This document shows positions 26,189 through 38,700 of a stretch of DNA of 55,397 nt, in pieces. Location: contig ADNK01000399.1 in assembly GCA_000320545.1 (NCBI GenBank), positions 1-55,397 of the forward strand, written 5' to 3'. The stretch is from Bigelowiella natans CCMP2755 (Eukaryota > Cercozoa > Chlorarachniophyceae). The number at the start of each line of letters is the position of its first letter. Position 1 is the first letter of the stretch. Both the position numbers and the translations under genes were made by a program. Under the pieces are notes generated by a model. The model was not told where the DNA came from. It did not search any database and saw only the letters and a program-made list of their open reading frames with translations.

Positions 26189-29100
26189 ATGGATCGTCCC
26201 AAACCGCCAGTCCATCTTCGGCGGCTGTTGGTTCGTCATTGGCGTCCGCAGCGGCATCGTCGTTATCCGGCGGGACTCCTGCAGCAGTCACGTCGCAGCA
26301 GCAGCAGCAGCAGCAACAACATCCAACGATAAGCAATACTTCAGCAGCAGCAGCTGCTGCCTCTGCAGGTTCTGACGGAAAAACTGGCAGCGGTTCTGCT
26401 TCCGCTGGCGACAGCAGCACCACCACCACCAACAACAACAACAACAACGCCGATTCGAAATCAGAAGAGAAGAATTCCGCTCAAAGTGCCGTGGCCGGTG
26501 GAGCATCGAGTTCTGCGGCCGCCGCTGCTGCTGCCGCAACGGTCGGGGCAAGTACACTAGAAGCACCAGACCCAGAGTACCTTGCGGCCCTCCCAGAAAA
26601 TCTCCGGAGAGAAGTCTTAGCGCAGCACGAGGAGATGAAGAGGAGGCAGGCAAGGCTGACGGATCCCTACCACACATCAAGCGCCCCGCCGCCGCATGTC
26701 CAGGAGATGGACCAGGCCAGCCTCCTCCTCACGCTGCCCGACAACGTGCGCAGGGAGTGGCTGATGTCGCAGGACGAGTCGGTGTTGGCCGAGCTGCCGA
26801 GCTCGATCCTTGCGGAGGCTATGCAGCTCCGAACCCAGAGAACCCGGCCCTATTTAGGGTTTCATTCCCGCCGCGGCAACAGCGCTAGAATTCAGTTTAC
26901 TACAGGCGCTATTCGCGGTGCTGGTGGCAATGGCGGTGGTGCTACTTCTACTAGCAGCAGTAGCGGTGGTAACGGTGGCTCTCAAGGGGCAGCAGAGCGC
27001 AGCAACGAGGCTGCTAAGACCGCAGCGGCGCCGAACGCAAAAGCGGTCTGCCACAATAGGATCTTATGGATTGGCCGCGAAGAGAAGTCCATCATTCCCT
27101 ACGAGCTCGTGCTAGCGCTGGTGAAGCGGCTTTTGGTGTTCAAGTTCTCGGAATTCAGCGCGTTCAACCGCGCGATAAGCGCGACGTGCTCGTATGAGTC
27201 CACGAGGCGTGTCCTGATGCACTCGTTCATGCTCATGCTGCACTTCAAGAACGCGGCAAAGGCAAACAAAAAAACGGCGGCGAGCGGCAAGGCGGAGCGG
27301 GAATCAGGAGGAATCGAGGCGCTGGGGGGAGACGAGTACTGGGGTACCCTGAGAAACTTCGTCGTAAATCTGCCAACCCGGATGATTGGGGACGACGCAG
27401 TGTCTATGGGAGGCACGAATACGTTTCCGGCCCCCCTCCTGGTGGCTAGGATCTTGCAGGTTCTTTTGTTCATGGTCGGGACCCGCCCTCACATGCTGCT
27501 CTACTTCTTCTTCAAGAATGCGTCCGCGGATACGAAATCCGTGTTTGCTGCGAGAAAGAGGGGCTCGCGAAGCAGCAGCCAGCTCTCACCAGCGGCTGCG
27601 GCGGCTGCTGCAAATGCAACGTGGTTGGAGCACATGTTTTCGCTGTACTCGACCTCCCCGTTCTCCTGGAGCTCGAAGCACATGGAGATACTCACGGAAT
27701 TCCTCTGCGCGATCTTGCAGATAAGAAATGAACGCGCAGAGGAACTGAAGAGAAACAGGAAGCGAAAACTGGGATCGTCGTCGTCGTCCTCGTCCTCGTC
27801 GTCCTCAAAGAAAGAGAGCGAACCGAAGGGAAAGAAAGCGAAGACAGGCAAAGACAAAGAGGTAGTAGCACCGGCAACAGATAAGGATGGAAAAGATACC
27901 GCTGCTGATGCTCAGAATAGAATCACGCCAGAAGTCCCGGTTGATCTGAAAATGCCGACGGTGAACGCTACGTACCTGACAGCATTCGTACGAGCCTTCC
28001 AGCGCGAAAACTGCGCCGAGAAGGTATTTAACATGGCGGTGAAAATCGCGCGGTATCTCGCCGAGGTCGAGGAAAATAAAATCGCGCTTTTGAAGGAAAT
28101 CGGCCAGACGACTCGGAACCTGACCAAGGAAATAGACTTGAGCCTCAAGGACTACATTGGCGGCATGTCAACTTCTCCGAGTGATGCAGATTACGCCCTG
28201 ATGAAGTTTGGGGGCTCCCTGTACAAGCTGCACGGACGCCAAGCAAGGCTCCTTCGTCTGGTGAACTTCCTCGATTCCATGGGGCTCCTTCAACCTGCTG
28301 AAGAAAGCAAGGAAGAAGCTAAAAAGGACGACGAAGCCAAGGCTGATGCAACTAGCGAAGGAAAAGAAGGACGGGGAACCAGGAAACGGGGGAAGAGGGA
28401 GAAGAGGATGGACGTTGAAAGCAGCAGCTCGAGTACCCGCTCAGCAGCAACAGGGGGCGCGAGGTTGGGTCGATTGATGCCCGAGGTTGCGATGATCGTC
28501 CCCTCGATGCAGGTCTTATGGAACACACTCGACACGTACCTGTTGAAGCTTGTTCCTCCGAAAACGCAGGACGAAAAGACCTCGGCTCCTTTGAGGAACG
28601 GGAAGAAAAATGCGCCGCACGGCACGAAGCGATCCGCCGATGGCAAAGCGCTGCCGTCATCTCCCAATAGGGTCGGCGGCGGCGGCAAGCTAGAGAGGAA
28701 GTTCAAACAGTCCCCCACCACGCCCAAAACGCGGAGTTCGCTGCGTCGCAGGAAGAGCCTGGAGGGGAGTGCTGCCAGGGGCAAAAGCACTCCATCCTCC
28801 TCGGCGAAAGCGACAAAGTCGTCGTCGTCGTCGTCCTTAGCGACGGTAGAACGAGTGGATATTGAAGAAGATGACGCTGACATCTCACAGCTCCTTCAGC
28901 TCCAACCCCTGATTGAGTGCTACTTCGTCGTCAATTCGCCAAAGACTCAGGAGGCAATGAAATCCGAGAGGTTTCGGGAATTCAGAGAGTTCACACACGC
29001 GCACCGGAAGATCTTGAACATCTTCTGCCAGAAGAAGCCCAGTTTAATGAAGCGCTCGATGAAGAGTCTCTTGTGGCACCCGAAGAAAATTCTCAACTTC

Positions 29101-30246
29101 CACAACAAACACATCCACTTCCTTTCCGAGATCCGAAAGCAGCGCCAGCAGTACGGGCACTTGCCATCGCTGCGGGTCCTGGTGAGGAGGAAACGCTTCT
29201 TTTTCGAGGATTCGTATCACCAAATCAAGGATCGCAGCGTGCAGGAATTGAAACGGCCGGTCACAGTCAAGTTCTACGGCGAGGCTGGCGTGGACGCCGG
29301 GGGATTGACCAGGGAATGGTTCTTGCTTCTGTCCCGCGAAATCTTCAACCCCGGGTACTGCCTATTCACTCCCGCTGCGGACAACGCCAACGTGTTTCAG
29401 CCCAACCCGAATTCGTACGTGAACCCGGACCACCTGGACTACTTCAAGTTCGTCGGCCGCTTCGTCGGGAAGGCCATCTACGACCAGCAGCTCCTCGACG
29501 CGTACTTCACACGCTCCTTCTACAAGCACATGCTGGGCATGAAGCCCTCGCTTTCGGACATCGAGTCCATCGATCCTGCGTACTACAAGAGCCTCAAATG
29601 GATCAGCCAGAACAACATCGACGGCCAAGGCTTGTGCATGACGTTCACCCTGGAGGACACGGTGTTTGGGAAGCAGGTCGTCTACGAGTTGAAGAAGGAC
29701 GGTAAGGACATCGAGGTCACAGACGCTAACAAGGAGGAATACCTCCAGCTGATCGCGGAAAAGAAGCTGACAAAGAGCATCCAAGGCCAAATCGATGCTT
29801 TTTTGAAAGGATTTCGCGAGATAATAGATCCAAAGCTCCTCTCGATTTTCAACGAGCAGGAGCTTGAGCTCCTCATATGCGGCCTCCCCGACATCGACGT
29901 GAACGACCTCAAAGCCAACACGGAGTACAAGGGGATACCGTCGTCGTCGCAGTTGATCCAGTGGTTCTGGGAGGTCGTCGACGACATGACCCAGGAGGAA
30001 AAGGCGAATCTTGTGCAGTTCGTCACTGGGACCTCGAAGGTCCCCATCAATGGGTTCAAAAGCCTTCAGGGGATGAACGGCACGCAGAGGTTCCAAATTC
30101 ACAAGGCGAGTGGAAAAGATCGGTTGCCTACGGCGCACACATGCTTCAACCAACTCGATCTCCCCGATTATTCCTCCCTGAAATCGATGCGGAAGAACAT
30201 CTTGCTCGCTATTCGGGAGGGCGCAGAGGGTTTTGCGTTTAGATGA
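16729..30246 (+). CDS. Giant HECT E3 ubiquitin ligase, HUWE1/UPL1/Tom1 family
   Basis: Complete E3 ligase of 3994 residues; human HUWE1 is about 4370. Exons: 16729-16785, 17068-17163, 17227-17388, 17463-17534, 17733-17764, 18183-18315, 18405-18533, 18595-22366, 22521-25622, 25817-30246; total length is a multiple of three. The start MKIDTKLLQK resembles the HUWE1/UPL N-terminus, and the first third has the helical DUF908/DUF913 armadillo-like text. A UBA domain lies near residues 1123-1165 (LVSMGFRKSLAIHALRKN). An acidic region is near 2136-2335. Ubiquitin-binding repeats follow (DPFFLAALPPELQAEIL, DPEYLAALPENLRREVL). The HECT domain covers about 3640-3994, with the thioester Cys3961 in PTAHTCFNQLDLP, 33 residues from the end as expected. 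Poly-Ser, poly-Thr, poly-Gln and poly-Asn runs separate the domains. An alternative first donor at 16798 would add four residues. Confidence 0.97.
17781..17834. repeat. (GA)n microsatellite in a HECT-ligase intron
   Basis: About 54 bp of GA, starting 16 bp after the donor at 17765 of the 32-bp exon 17733-17764. A second GTGAGA at 17780 makes the exact donor ambiguous, but only the 17765 donor keeps phase with the exon at 18183. Confidence 0.95.
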
Positions 30247-31520
30247 ACTAGAGTAGGCATTTAGTTGGCACACTTGGGACAAGCTGAGCGAAGTAACATC
30301 CATTCGGTTTCGCTAATATTCTTTGTGTCATCAGGGCTTGAGATGGATTAGTCAAATATTAGTCACGCTCTAGCAAATGTATTATTGAAGTAAACCCGCT
30401 GAGCGTATGTCTAGACTTTATCATAAATTGTATGTCACATGCTAGCATGTTTCTACAAGTAGTGGCAACGCACACTGCTGAATGATGCAACATGCGTATG
30501 CGGTCACTTTGTGCCTCTATGTACATGCTAGATATGGCTTAGTTCGTAGCCTTACATTATTACATGATCTAAATTATGTACTACATGCTAGCATGTCTGA
30601 CATGTCACGCATAGCTAGATAGGCCAGGTGATTCTAGATTTCACGGCCGTACACACGGTGGACATAAGCACATTGTCGCAGTCGTCCTGCTGGGATCGTA
30701 TCGATAATTCGCAAATGCATATCGCTAAGTATGCTAGTATGTAGTCAGTACTAGAGTACATAGCTAGATAGCTACACTAAATCAGCATGAGGTGCATAGG
30801 CTTCATCTAGTGCAGATCTAGACGAGCACACACCTTTAGATCTAGAGATCCATGTGCTACATGCTAGCATGCCACTAAGAACTGTGCGCGTCGTGCATTG
30901 CGACAGCAGTGTTCATTTGTTAGCATTACATGTACACAGCCGCCCTAGCTAGCTAGCGCTATATATTTGCAGACGTGTGTAGATGCACATGGCCGAAGCA
31001 AAACATGCAACTGATTAAGATATGTACATCATCGCATGGCGCGAGGCTGCACTGCTCACATGGCCTGCGAAATGCATCCGCGTAAATACACACGTCTCCT
31101 CTAAGCTTTATTATTAATTTAGCTAGAGAACAGACAAGGTACATTCTGGTTCTAATAATGGATTCCGAGGATTCCGAAATATTTTACCTTATTTTGAGGT
31201 AATATACGTGATTTATGGTGTATGTTCACTGAACATGAAAATGTAAAACCTTTTTACAATAATTATGATACCAATTAGATGTCCTAGTATTTCGGTAGCT
31301 CTGATATGGCTACTGATTTGCGCGAGTGAAATGTACATTTCTCTTTCTAAACACAGCATTCACAATCTATTGGGCACAATGGAGTCCCTCCTCCCCCTTT
31401 GTTCTTTGAATGCAAACCCTACATGATTAGATCTGTTAAGTATGGTCCAAACAAAAAATAACAAAAATGCACCTTGAATATCCGCAACCCGTCACCTGTC
31501 TTCCGTCCAGTCCAGCCCTT
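30247..31520. other. Convergent intergenic region with palindrome island (c)
   Basis: Lies between the 3' ends of the HECT ligase (+) and the zinc-finger gene (-). From about 30420 to 31130 it carries three perfect CATGCTAGCATG palindromes (30438-30449, 30584-30595, 30860-30871) plus many CTAG, GCATGC and TCTAGA words and a CTAGCTAGCTAGC run near 30944. From 31140 to 31520 the DNA is AT-rich and ordinary. No coding frame is supported. Confidence 0.7.
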
Positions 31521-31731
31521 TTAAATGTCAATCAAGAGATAGAACTGTGAAATAAAAATGAAACAGTAGTATTGTTCAAAGAAGGTATTCGGTACTTCTT
31601 GATCATAGACTCCACCAAGGCCGTCATCAATCCAGACTACATTCGAAGCCCCTCCTTTCTTAGCACTCTTTTCCAGCTGAGCCTTAGCTGTCTGATGTGC
31701 AAGATCAGCAGCCGCCTATGATATATACACA

Positions 31732-31785
<54 letters not shown>

Positions 31786-32752
31786 CACGCTCTCAACAAA
31801 GTTGTGTGTGTGTATGTGTGTAGCCGAATTCGTAGAGACAAAATCTTGAAGCAGCTTTATATTTTGAGTTTTTTTTCACAACACCTTTTTTGGATCATAT
31901 GAGGCCATACATTTCCTACAAGCGTCCCAATCGCAGGTCCGACAGCCAAACATCCATGTTCCCTTAATGAAGGCTAGTTTAAATTAAATGCACAACCATT
32001 GCGCAGGAAAACTTGGAACCTTCGGGAGATTCTTGATTTTGCAAAGATCGCAGTAAAATCCTGCATGGGACGTGCGCATTGGATTCACACGGTGACCTAT
32101 AATGAAGGATAAGGTGATGTACAGCCTAAGGATTATTTTTAGACACAACAAGAAAGCGTCTCTCCAGTTCACATGCTGCGGCCTACCTCCTGGGCATTTC
32201 TTCGTGTTCGCAAGTGAAGCCATATTCTGAAGACAAGAAACGAATTCCTCACTTGCTCACAAGATTAAGGAATCGGACTAATTACCTGACGAGCCTCCTG
32301 CTTCCCGCTGGAAAATATATCACCAATGTCGTTCTTGGCCTTCTTTGGTGTTGAGAGAACACACAAACACACACACACACACGCACACACACACGCACGC
32401 ACACATTTTGGTCTATACTCGAAATAACGCATTAGTCTTTTCGAAGACAAACCTTTTTATTATTATTCTTTGATTTCATTTCTGACTTCGTGGTCTCGGA
32501 AGGGCTAGAATCTGTGCCAATCTCAGCGCTGCTTTTCGAATGAAGCTTTGCCTTTTCGTCACCTTTACTGCTACGATCGACGCTTCGAATCTTCTCAAAA
32601 AGAAGGAAGTCCTCATCCTCGGATTCATCATCAAGGGCCTCTCCACTGGGTGAACGGCTCTGGTTTGCCTTTTTCCTCTTCATCACCCTTTTCCCAGGCG
32701 AGGTGGTCCTGGCCCGCTTGCTGAACGACATCTTCGGGCCGTCGGCCGGCAC
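31521..32752 (-). CDS. Small zinc-finger protein with basic N-terminus (DUF1764-like segment, ZZ/DC1-like finger)
   Basis: About 248 residues. Exons: 32453-32752, 32286-32342, 32187-32226, 32020-32096, 31885-31962 and 31521-31715. The 5' exon is Lys/Arg/Ser-rich with a nuclear-localisation look (GKRVMKRKKA) and an acidic patch. The second exon reads KAKNDIGDIFSSGKQEA, which resembles the IDDIF-Lys motif of DUF1764 proteins. Exons 3-5 build a Cys/His module: CPGGH, then FYCDLCK, then GCRTCDWDACRKC, resembling ZZ or DC1 fingers. The last exon has SNVVWIDDGLGGVYDQE. The first ATG could also be 32731. The 3' exon contains an in-frame 51-bp GT-AG segment (31545-31595) that may or may not be spliced. 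Function unknown; a nuclear role is inferred. Confidence 0.75.
31731..31795. repeat. (CA)n microsatellite in a zinc-finger-gene intron
   Basis: About 60 bp of CA repeats in the intron between the exon ending at 31885 and the exon starting at 31715. Confidence 0.95.
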
Positions 32753-33873
32753 GGAAGAAATACAATAAAATAATGTGGAAGATGTCAGTACCCGTCAGTA
32801 CCCGTTGGTGGACTTGATTGACGGCTGTCACCCATCATAAGTACATCAACCATCAATCGTCTCTATCTGCTTTTTAGTCTCTTCTATGCTCTCTTTTTCC
32901 TCGTTTTACGCTGAAATCCCAGAGCACTTTTGTCCTACCTCGGGTTAGTCGTCTCGGATCCGGGGACTTCCTAGGACTTCCGGGCTTTCTCCAGCAGGCA
33001 AGTGCCTTGCAGAAGATCTCATTATTCCACTCGCTCGACCAATTTCCCCCACAGCGACATGAACAAGGAAAGACCCAAGCCCTCACAAAATTCTGCACGT
33101 AAGAGGATAAATGGACTAATTTTCACCGAATCGCGAGCAACAAGCAGTAAATTATTGAAAAAAGAATCCCTTTTAGCTTTTCGGAAAACCTACGACCCTC
33201 ATAGATATTACTCCATAAAAATATTTAGATTACTTATTTTGTGCAGATCCCGGTCTGGGAGCAAAATCTCCTTTGAATTGCTTAAACGACATCATTCATA
33301 AGGAGTTTTACTTGACAATTTACTTGACACACCCACAAAAATAAGCGGCCTTTCAGCGAGTTGACCAGCAGAAGAGAAAGAAAAGGAAAGAGAGAGAGAG
33401 TAACAGAAAGAGAGAGATCTGAAAGTGACCTACAGGCAATTTTTAATCGGTGATATATCCCATAATTTTGACTGAAAAGAGAGATAGAAGAGAGTGGTTA
33501 GAGACACAAAAAGAGATGAAGTACTACCACACCTGAGAGGAGAAAGTGGAGTCCCCCCAGCCCTCTCGTCTCCTCAAAACGGAAGGTACAATTTCCATCC
33601 CACATCCGTTCCTTTTCAAAATAAGAACTTTGATTCGAAATACCCCCTATCATTTGAAACTGAAGTTGGATTTTGGTAGAATGAACGTTTTCCTCACGAA
33701 CTATTCTTCTTCAAATATGTTAGGCTCCGATTGGTGTGGTGGTGGTAGCTTCGGGGAAACATCCCTCCCCATCTTCACACACCCTTATTACATCGAACTA
33801 TAAACAATAGAACCCACCCTGATAGGTTCTAAGGGATAAATTAGTTCGCGGGGGGTGGGAAGCGGTAATCAAC
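32753..33873. promoter_or_regulatory. Head-to-head intergenic region (bidirectional promoter candidate)
   Basis: Separates the divergent starts of the zinc-finger gene (-) and the HMG/Tudor-like gene (+). The short open frames here have no family signature. The DNA is ordinary, AT-moderate and without the CTAG/CATG words that fill the gene-3' intergenic tracts. An AG-rich stretch lies at about 33370-33420. No TATA box or other element can be assigned with confidence. Confidence 0.5.
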
Positions 33874-35717
33874 ATGCAGGCTCTCATGATGGCCGCTTTG
33901 TCGGCCGAGAAGGTACCGTGCAGGCCTGAGGAGGATGAGACTGGAAGGAACCCAAAAAAGTATGAGAAAGAATATTATAACACAACGGTGAAACGGGAGG
34001 ACCGCGTAGATGGCTCCGGATTCAAAAGATCGCAACACATGGAGCCTGAGCATACGCAGCAGTATACGTTCGCTGGCTGGAGTCAGTACTATAGGGTGGT
34101 AAACCAAGACGGAATCCGCTTCCGAAAAGCACCAGATGTTGATGCTGTTGTGGAGGGTAAATTATTTTCCCCGCCTCCCCCCACCCTTTTGATTCCGACC
34201 CACAGTGTTTTCCAAATGTTCAAGCGAATCATCTCGTACATCTTCCCGTTCTCACCACATCTTGTCAAAATTGGAAACCTTGAAAAAGCCTGACAATTTC
34301 GTACTTGAGTTTCCTATTGATAACCTTACCAAAAAATAAAAACACAACGAAAAACAAGTGGTTTTCTTCCTCGAGGAAACATCGTGCACCTTCTATGTTG
34401 TGTTCTGTGTTCTACAGTTTTGTGTGAAACTGTTCACGCTCCTCACCTCAAAAATATTATAGAATCACCTTAGAGCTTATCAAGATTTTCATATATAGTT
34501 AGGAACGGCAACATCTTCGAAAAATGTTTCAACTGTTGTGTCATCCGCATTTTCACGTTCGTGTGTGATGTGTTTGTGTTCGGAATGTCAAAACGATGAT
34601 TTAGGGGGGCTTGGCGTTCCTTCGGGGAAACTGATAGAGACATGCGAACCGACGAGGGAAGACTTGGAAGAGATCGAGAGAATACAGAGTGGCAGACGGT
34701 GGAGAAATGATAACCAAAGAGTTTGCACTGGATGGGTGCGGGTTAGGCCACACGGTTACTGGCTACCTACTGCTATGTACGGGAGAAAAGTTCTCGAGGT
34801 ATGTATTCCACGACACGTTAGGCCAAAATTTTGTCGCGGTTTTGCGACAGGTATAAATGAGACTAGAGAGGGGTTGCTGCCAATGAAAGCATGTCCATTC
34901 TTTAGGCTGTACAGGTTGTTTCTGAACGAGCTGAGACCAATGATGGGCAACCGCAACGGCCAAAGCCAAGAGGACTTCAAAGAACTCCCAGTCTACTCAA
35001 CGCTGCTGAAGGGTGACGATACACAATTCTTATAGGGTGTTAAAAGATCACACGTGAAGTTCAAAATTAGTCCTTCAACCCAACACTCAACACTCTCTAA
35101 GAAGCTGATTTCTATTGGTTTTCGATAATCAGACTGTTAACAGTAAGGGAGAACGAAGTGCAACAACGAATAAGAAAATTTGAGAGAGGTAGTGGCCAGG
35201 ATAATGGAGTCCGTTACTATGATTCCTCGAAATCTCGTTCTTCGGGGAACACCGGAGATTCAAAGAAGTCGGGGCTCATAAATAGCGGCAAATCTGGTTC
35301 AAATGTTGCATCCAAGCCCGCGAGCAGTCCGTCTACTTCTGGGGGTAGAAACAAGCGCCAGAGAACGTACAACAACAAGAATCTGCTGAAGCGCCCGAAG
35401 CAGCCAAAGACTGCGTACAACTTTTATCAGGTATGTCATCGTTAGGTTGAGCCGTGCCTTCCACATGTCTTGACTAGTTTGATGATGATGGGAACGCCTT
35501 CTTGAATATGTGAATGTCAGCTTGCGGTCCGTAACGAAATAAGCCAGGAGCTCAAGAAGAGTTTCATCTTATCGAGCCCAGATGGAAGTGGAGAATTGAG
35601 CCAGGAGAAACTCAACCAAGAAGTTATGCGGGCCATCGGGAAACGATGGCGTGCCCTTGAGAAGGAAGAAAGACAGAGATATCAAGTCATATACACACAA
35701 ACACAACACACTCACAC

Positions 35718-35761
<44 letters not shown>

Positions 35762-38700
35762 AACACAAACACAAACACGTACACGCAAAAACCAACTGCT
35801 GCGTGGCTACTTTCCACCCCCACCCATCCTTCAGGCCATGGCCGACAAGGACTCTGAAAGATACCAGAACGAGCTGGGGAGTCTAAAGCAAGCCTATGTT
35901 GAGCTAGGACTTCCTTTCCCGCCATCTCCAAGCCCACGACTCGGAGCATCGGGTCGAAAATCTAAGACCCCGCGTATACGGAGATCACCGGCAGTACACG
36001 GGGCAAATGTCCCTGTTCCCACCCCAATGTCTCTATCGGATGGGGAAACTCTAGAAACACCAAACCGGGGGGGCGGGGAAGGAAGAAGACGAGGTAGGGC
36101 AAGGCGAGCAGATGTTGCATCCATGGCAATACACGGGCGTTCCTTAAAAGACCACAACCTCAAACAGCAGCAGCGAGAGAAAAGTGTCGTCAGCAGCAGC
36201 AGCAGCAGCGGTGGCCGCGGTCCTCGTATTCCACGATCTCACCAGTCACACGTTTTCCCCTCTCCAAGGGCAGCAACAAGTCGCCATCATCGGAACGACG
36301 AGAAGCAGCTGCTAAGAACTGTTCCCGGCTCCTCCACCACTAACGATAATACCCTCTCCTCCTCCTCCTCCTCGACCTCATTCCAGGTGGATTTAAAGTC
36401 AGAGAAACAACAAGGCTCCAAGAGGACTAGCAGCAGTACAGAAAGGGCTTCAGCCGTCGTCGCTGCTGCGAGTAATACAATTGCTGGGTCACGCAGTCTA
36501 CGGCCGAGAAATGCAGCTAAGAAAAGAGACAAAGATAGCTACTACTCTGATGACGAGGAGTACGCTGGAGGATTTGAACAGCGCAGTAGCAGTAGCAGTA
36601 AGAGATCCAAAAGGGCGAAGCGCGTAGCTGCTGCAAACGGCGCCACAGCTTCTCGCTCATCATCATCCCGTAGTGGTGGGAGGCAGCAAATAGAGGGCGC
36701 GAGCAGAAATGCCCGTGGAACTGGAGGAGCATCGAAGTCATCAGTGCCGGGCGAGTCATCGTCAAGTGGCGGTAGTGGTGGTGGAAGCCGTAAAAGGGCC
36801 TCCTCATCTTCGTCCTCGAAAGGAGGAGGAACGCCCGTGAGAAATCGGCGCGGCAGAAACGAGGCTCTGCTTCCTTGCCCCAAATGCAATGCGAGTGATC
36901 GCAGCATACGCAATGGGTGGAGCCGAATGCAGGCTTCGCGAAGTAGAGAGCGGAAGAATCGCAATAGCATCTACGAGGGTGCCGCTGGAAAAGATGGGCG
37001 CGTGCAACGGTTCCGTTGTCGCCGCTGCAATTTAGATTACCGTGCTGTAGCCCCTCCTGGAGCTCCTCCACCTCCCGAAGGCTCACCCATGACCTTCTCT
37101 ATAACGCTGTCGCAGCTGATGGCTTCTGGGAAGAAGGTGGGGACTACGGCAGGGAAGAAGGGCTCTAGCTCTGGGGGGAAAGGGGGTGGCAGTGGTAAAC
37201 CGGGTAGGGATACTAAAAAGGGAGGAGGAGGAGGGGGAGGAGGCTCGAAGCCCCAAAGCAAGACTCCCAAAACCCCGAAAACTCCGAAAACCCCGAAAAC
37301 CCCGAAAACGACATCTAAGCAAAAGAATCATGGTAGAGCGACGATGATAATAACGCCAAAGTCCGCTCCTGCACGTACCAGCAGGAGTCGGAAAAGGCCT
37401 CGAAGTCTCCCTGATGAGAAGGCGCCGACGACAACGAGCAGTAGAGCTAGGAGAAGATCGGCTGCCAAGGACAACAGCGGTAAAGGATGGAAATGCGCTG
37501 TCTGCACACTCGTAAACGCAAAAGAGAAGGTAATTGACCAGACAACACACATCCGCAAAATATATCACTCAGCCTCTTTGATTCTTTAATGATTTTGTGT
37601 CCCTTCTTTGCATTGCATCGTTGTTGCATCACTTTGTGACATTGCCACCGACCACACATATACCCTGTCTATAGTCTATGTCGAGCTCTTGTGTGGGGGT
37701 TGGTTGTTATAGCAGTATCCAAAAAAAGAAGAAAAAGAAAACAATGCGATTACACCACGGTGTACCGCCGTACGGTTGTATTCTCGATGCTCTTTCGCAC
37801 TGATCACCTTATTATTCTTATTGTGTTCCATTTGCGCAGCTTATTTGCCCTGCGTGCGGTTGGAAGAAGCCACGGAACCAGAAGTCACCCACCTTGCTCT
37901 CCCCCGTCGTTTCAACGCAGAAGAAACAATGGAAACAGGCCAAGCAGAAAGGAGTAGAGAGTGATGACGACGAAGACGAAGGCGATGACACGGCAGCTGA
38001 AGTAGAAGCAGCTACAGCAGAGCAAACGTCTTCTTCATCGTCTAGACCGCGTAAAAGCAGCAGCAGGAGGAGGCTGACGACCAAAACCGAAAACCACCAC
38101 CACCATCAGCAGCAGCAAGAAGGAAGGATGGAAGAGGATGCGCAACTTGCGTCTGGTGCGAATGCGGACATGAAACAAGTAGCGACGACAAGGACGGCGG
38201 CGACGACGACGGCGGCAAAAAAGAGGAAAGCGGCAGCGAACGGAGAGCCGCCTCAAAGGAGGAGGAGGAGCTCTAGGGCCACAGCAGCCGCGACAACCGC
38301 CAGGAAAAATAACACTGCTGCTGCCAATAGCGATAACACCACCTCGAATACCAGCGGCAGCAACATCAGCAGCAGTAGTGGCGAGAGGAAAGCGACGACG
38401 ACACGGTTACGGCAGCAGCCTCAACAAACAGCTTCCGAGGCAGCAGCAACCTCCACCATTACTACTAGAAAAACACGATCTCTTAGTTCTGGATCATTGG
38501 CTACGGCCGCGGCGGCCGCAGCAACTGGAGGTAGGCGTTCGCGTGCGCGCGGAAAGGATCCTGGGTACAGTGAGGGGCAAAAGGTGCAGGTGAAATGGTG
38601 CTCAACATGGTATAATGTTCGGCTTGACGGGCCCATTCTCAGCCGGAAAGGTAGTCACGGAGCGATGAGCGTACACGTGCTATCGGTGTAGTTGTGGGTG

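Noticed and set aside
29362-30303. 313-residue antisense frame opposite the HECT domain
   Set aside because: The sense strand encodes the catalytic HECT domain; the antisense frame is a by-product of codon bias.
30247-31140. CRISPR-like array of the CATGCTAGCATG repeats
   Set aside because: Spacing is irregular, units are only 12 bp, and the context is a nuclear eukaryotic genome.
37083-37568. Antisense frame in the HMG/Tudor-like gene
   Set aside because: The plus strand there carries the zinc ribbon and the start of the RanBP2 finger with good splice phases.
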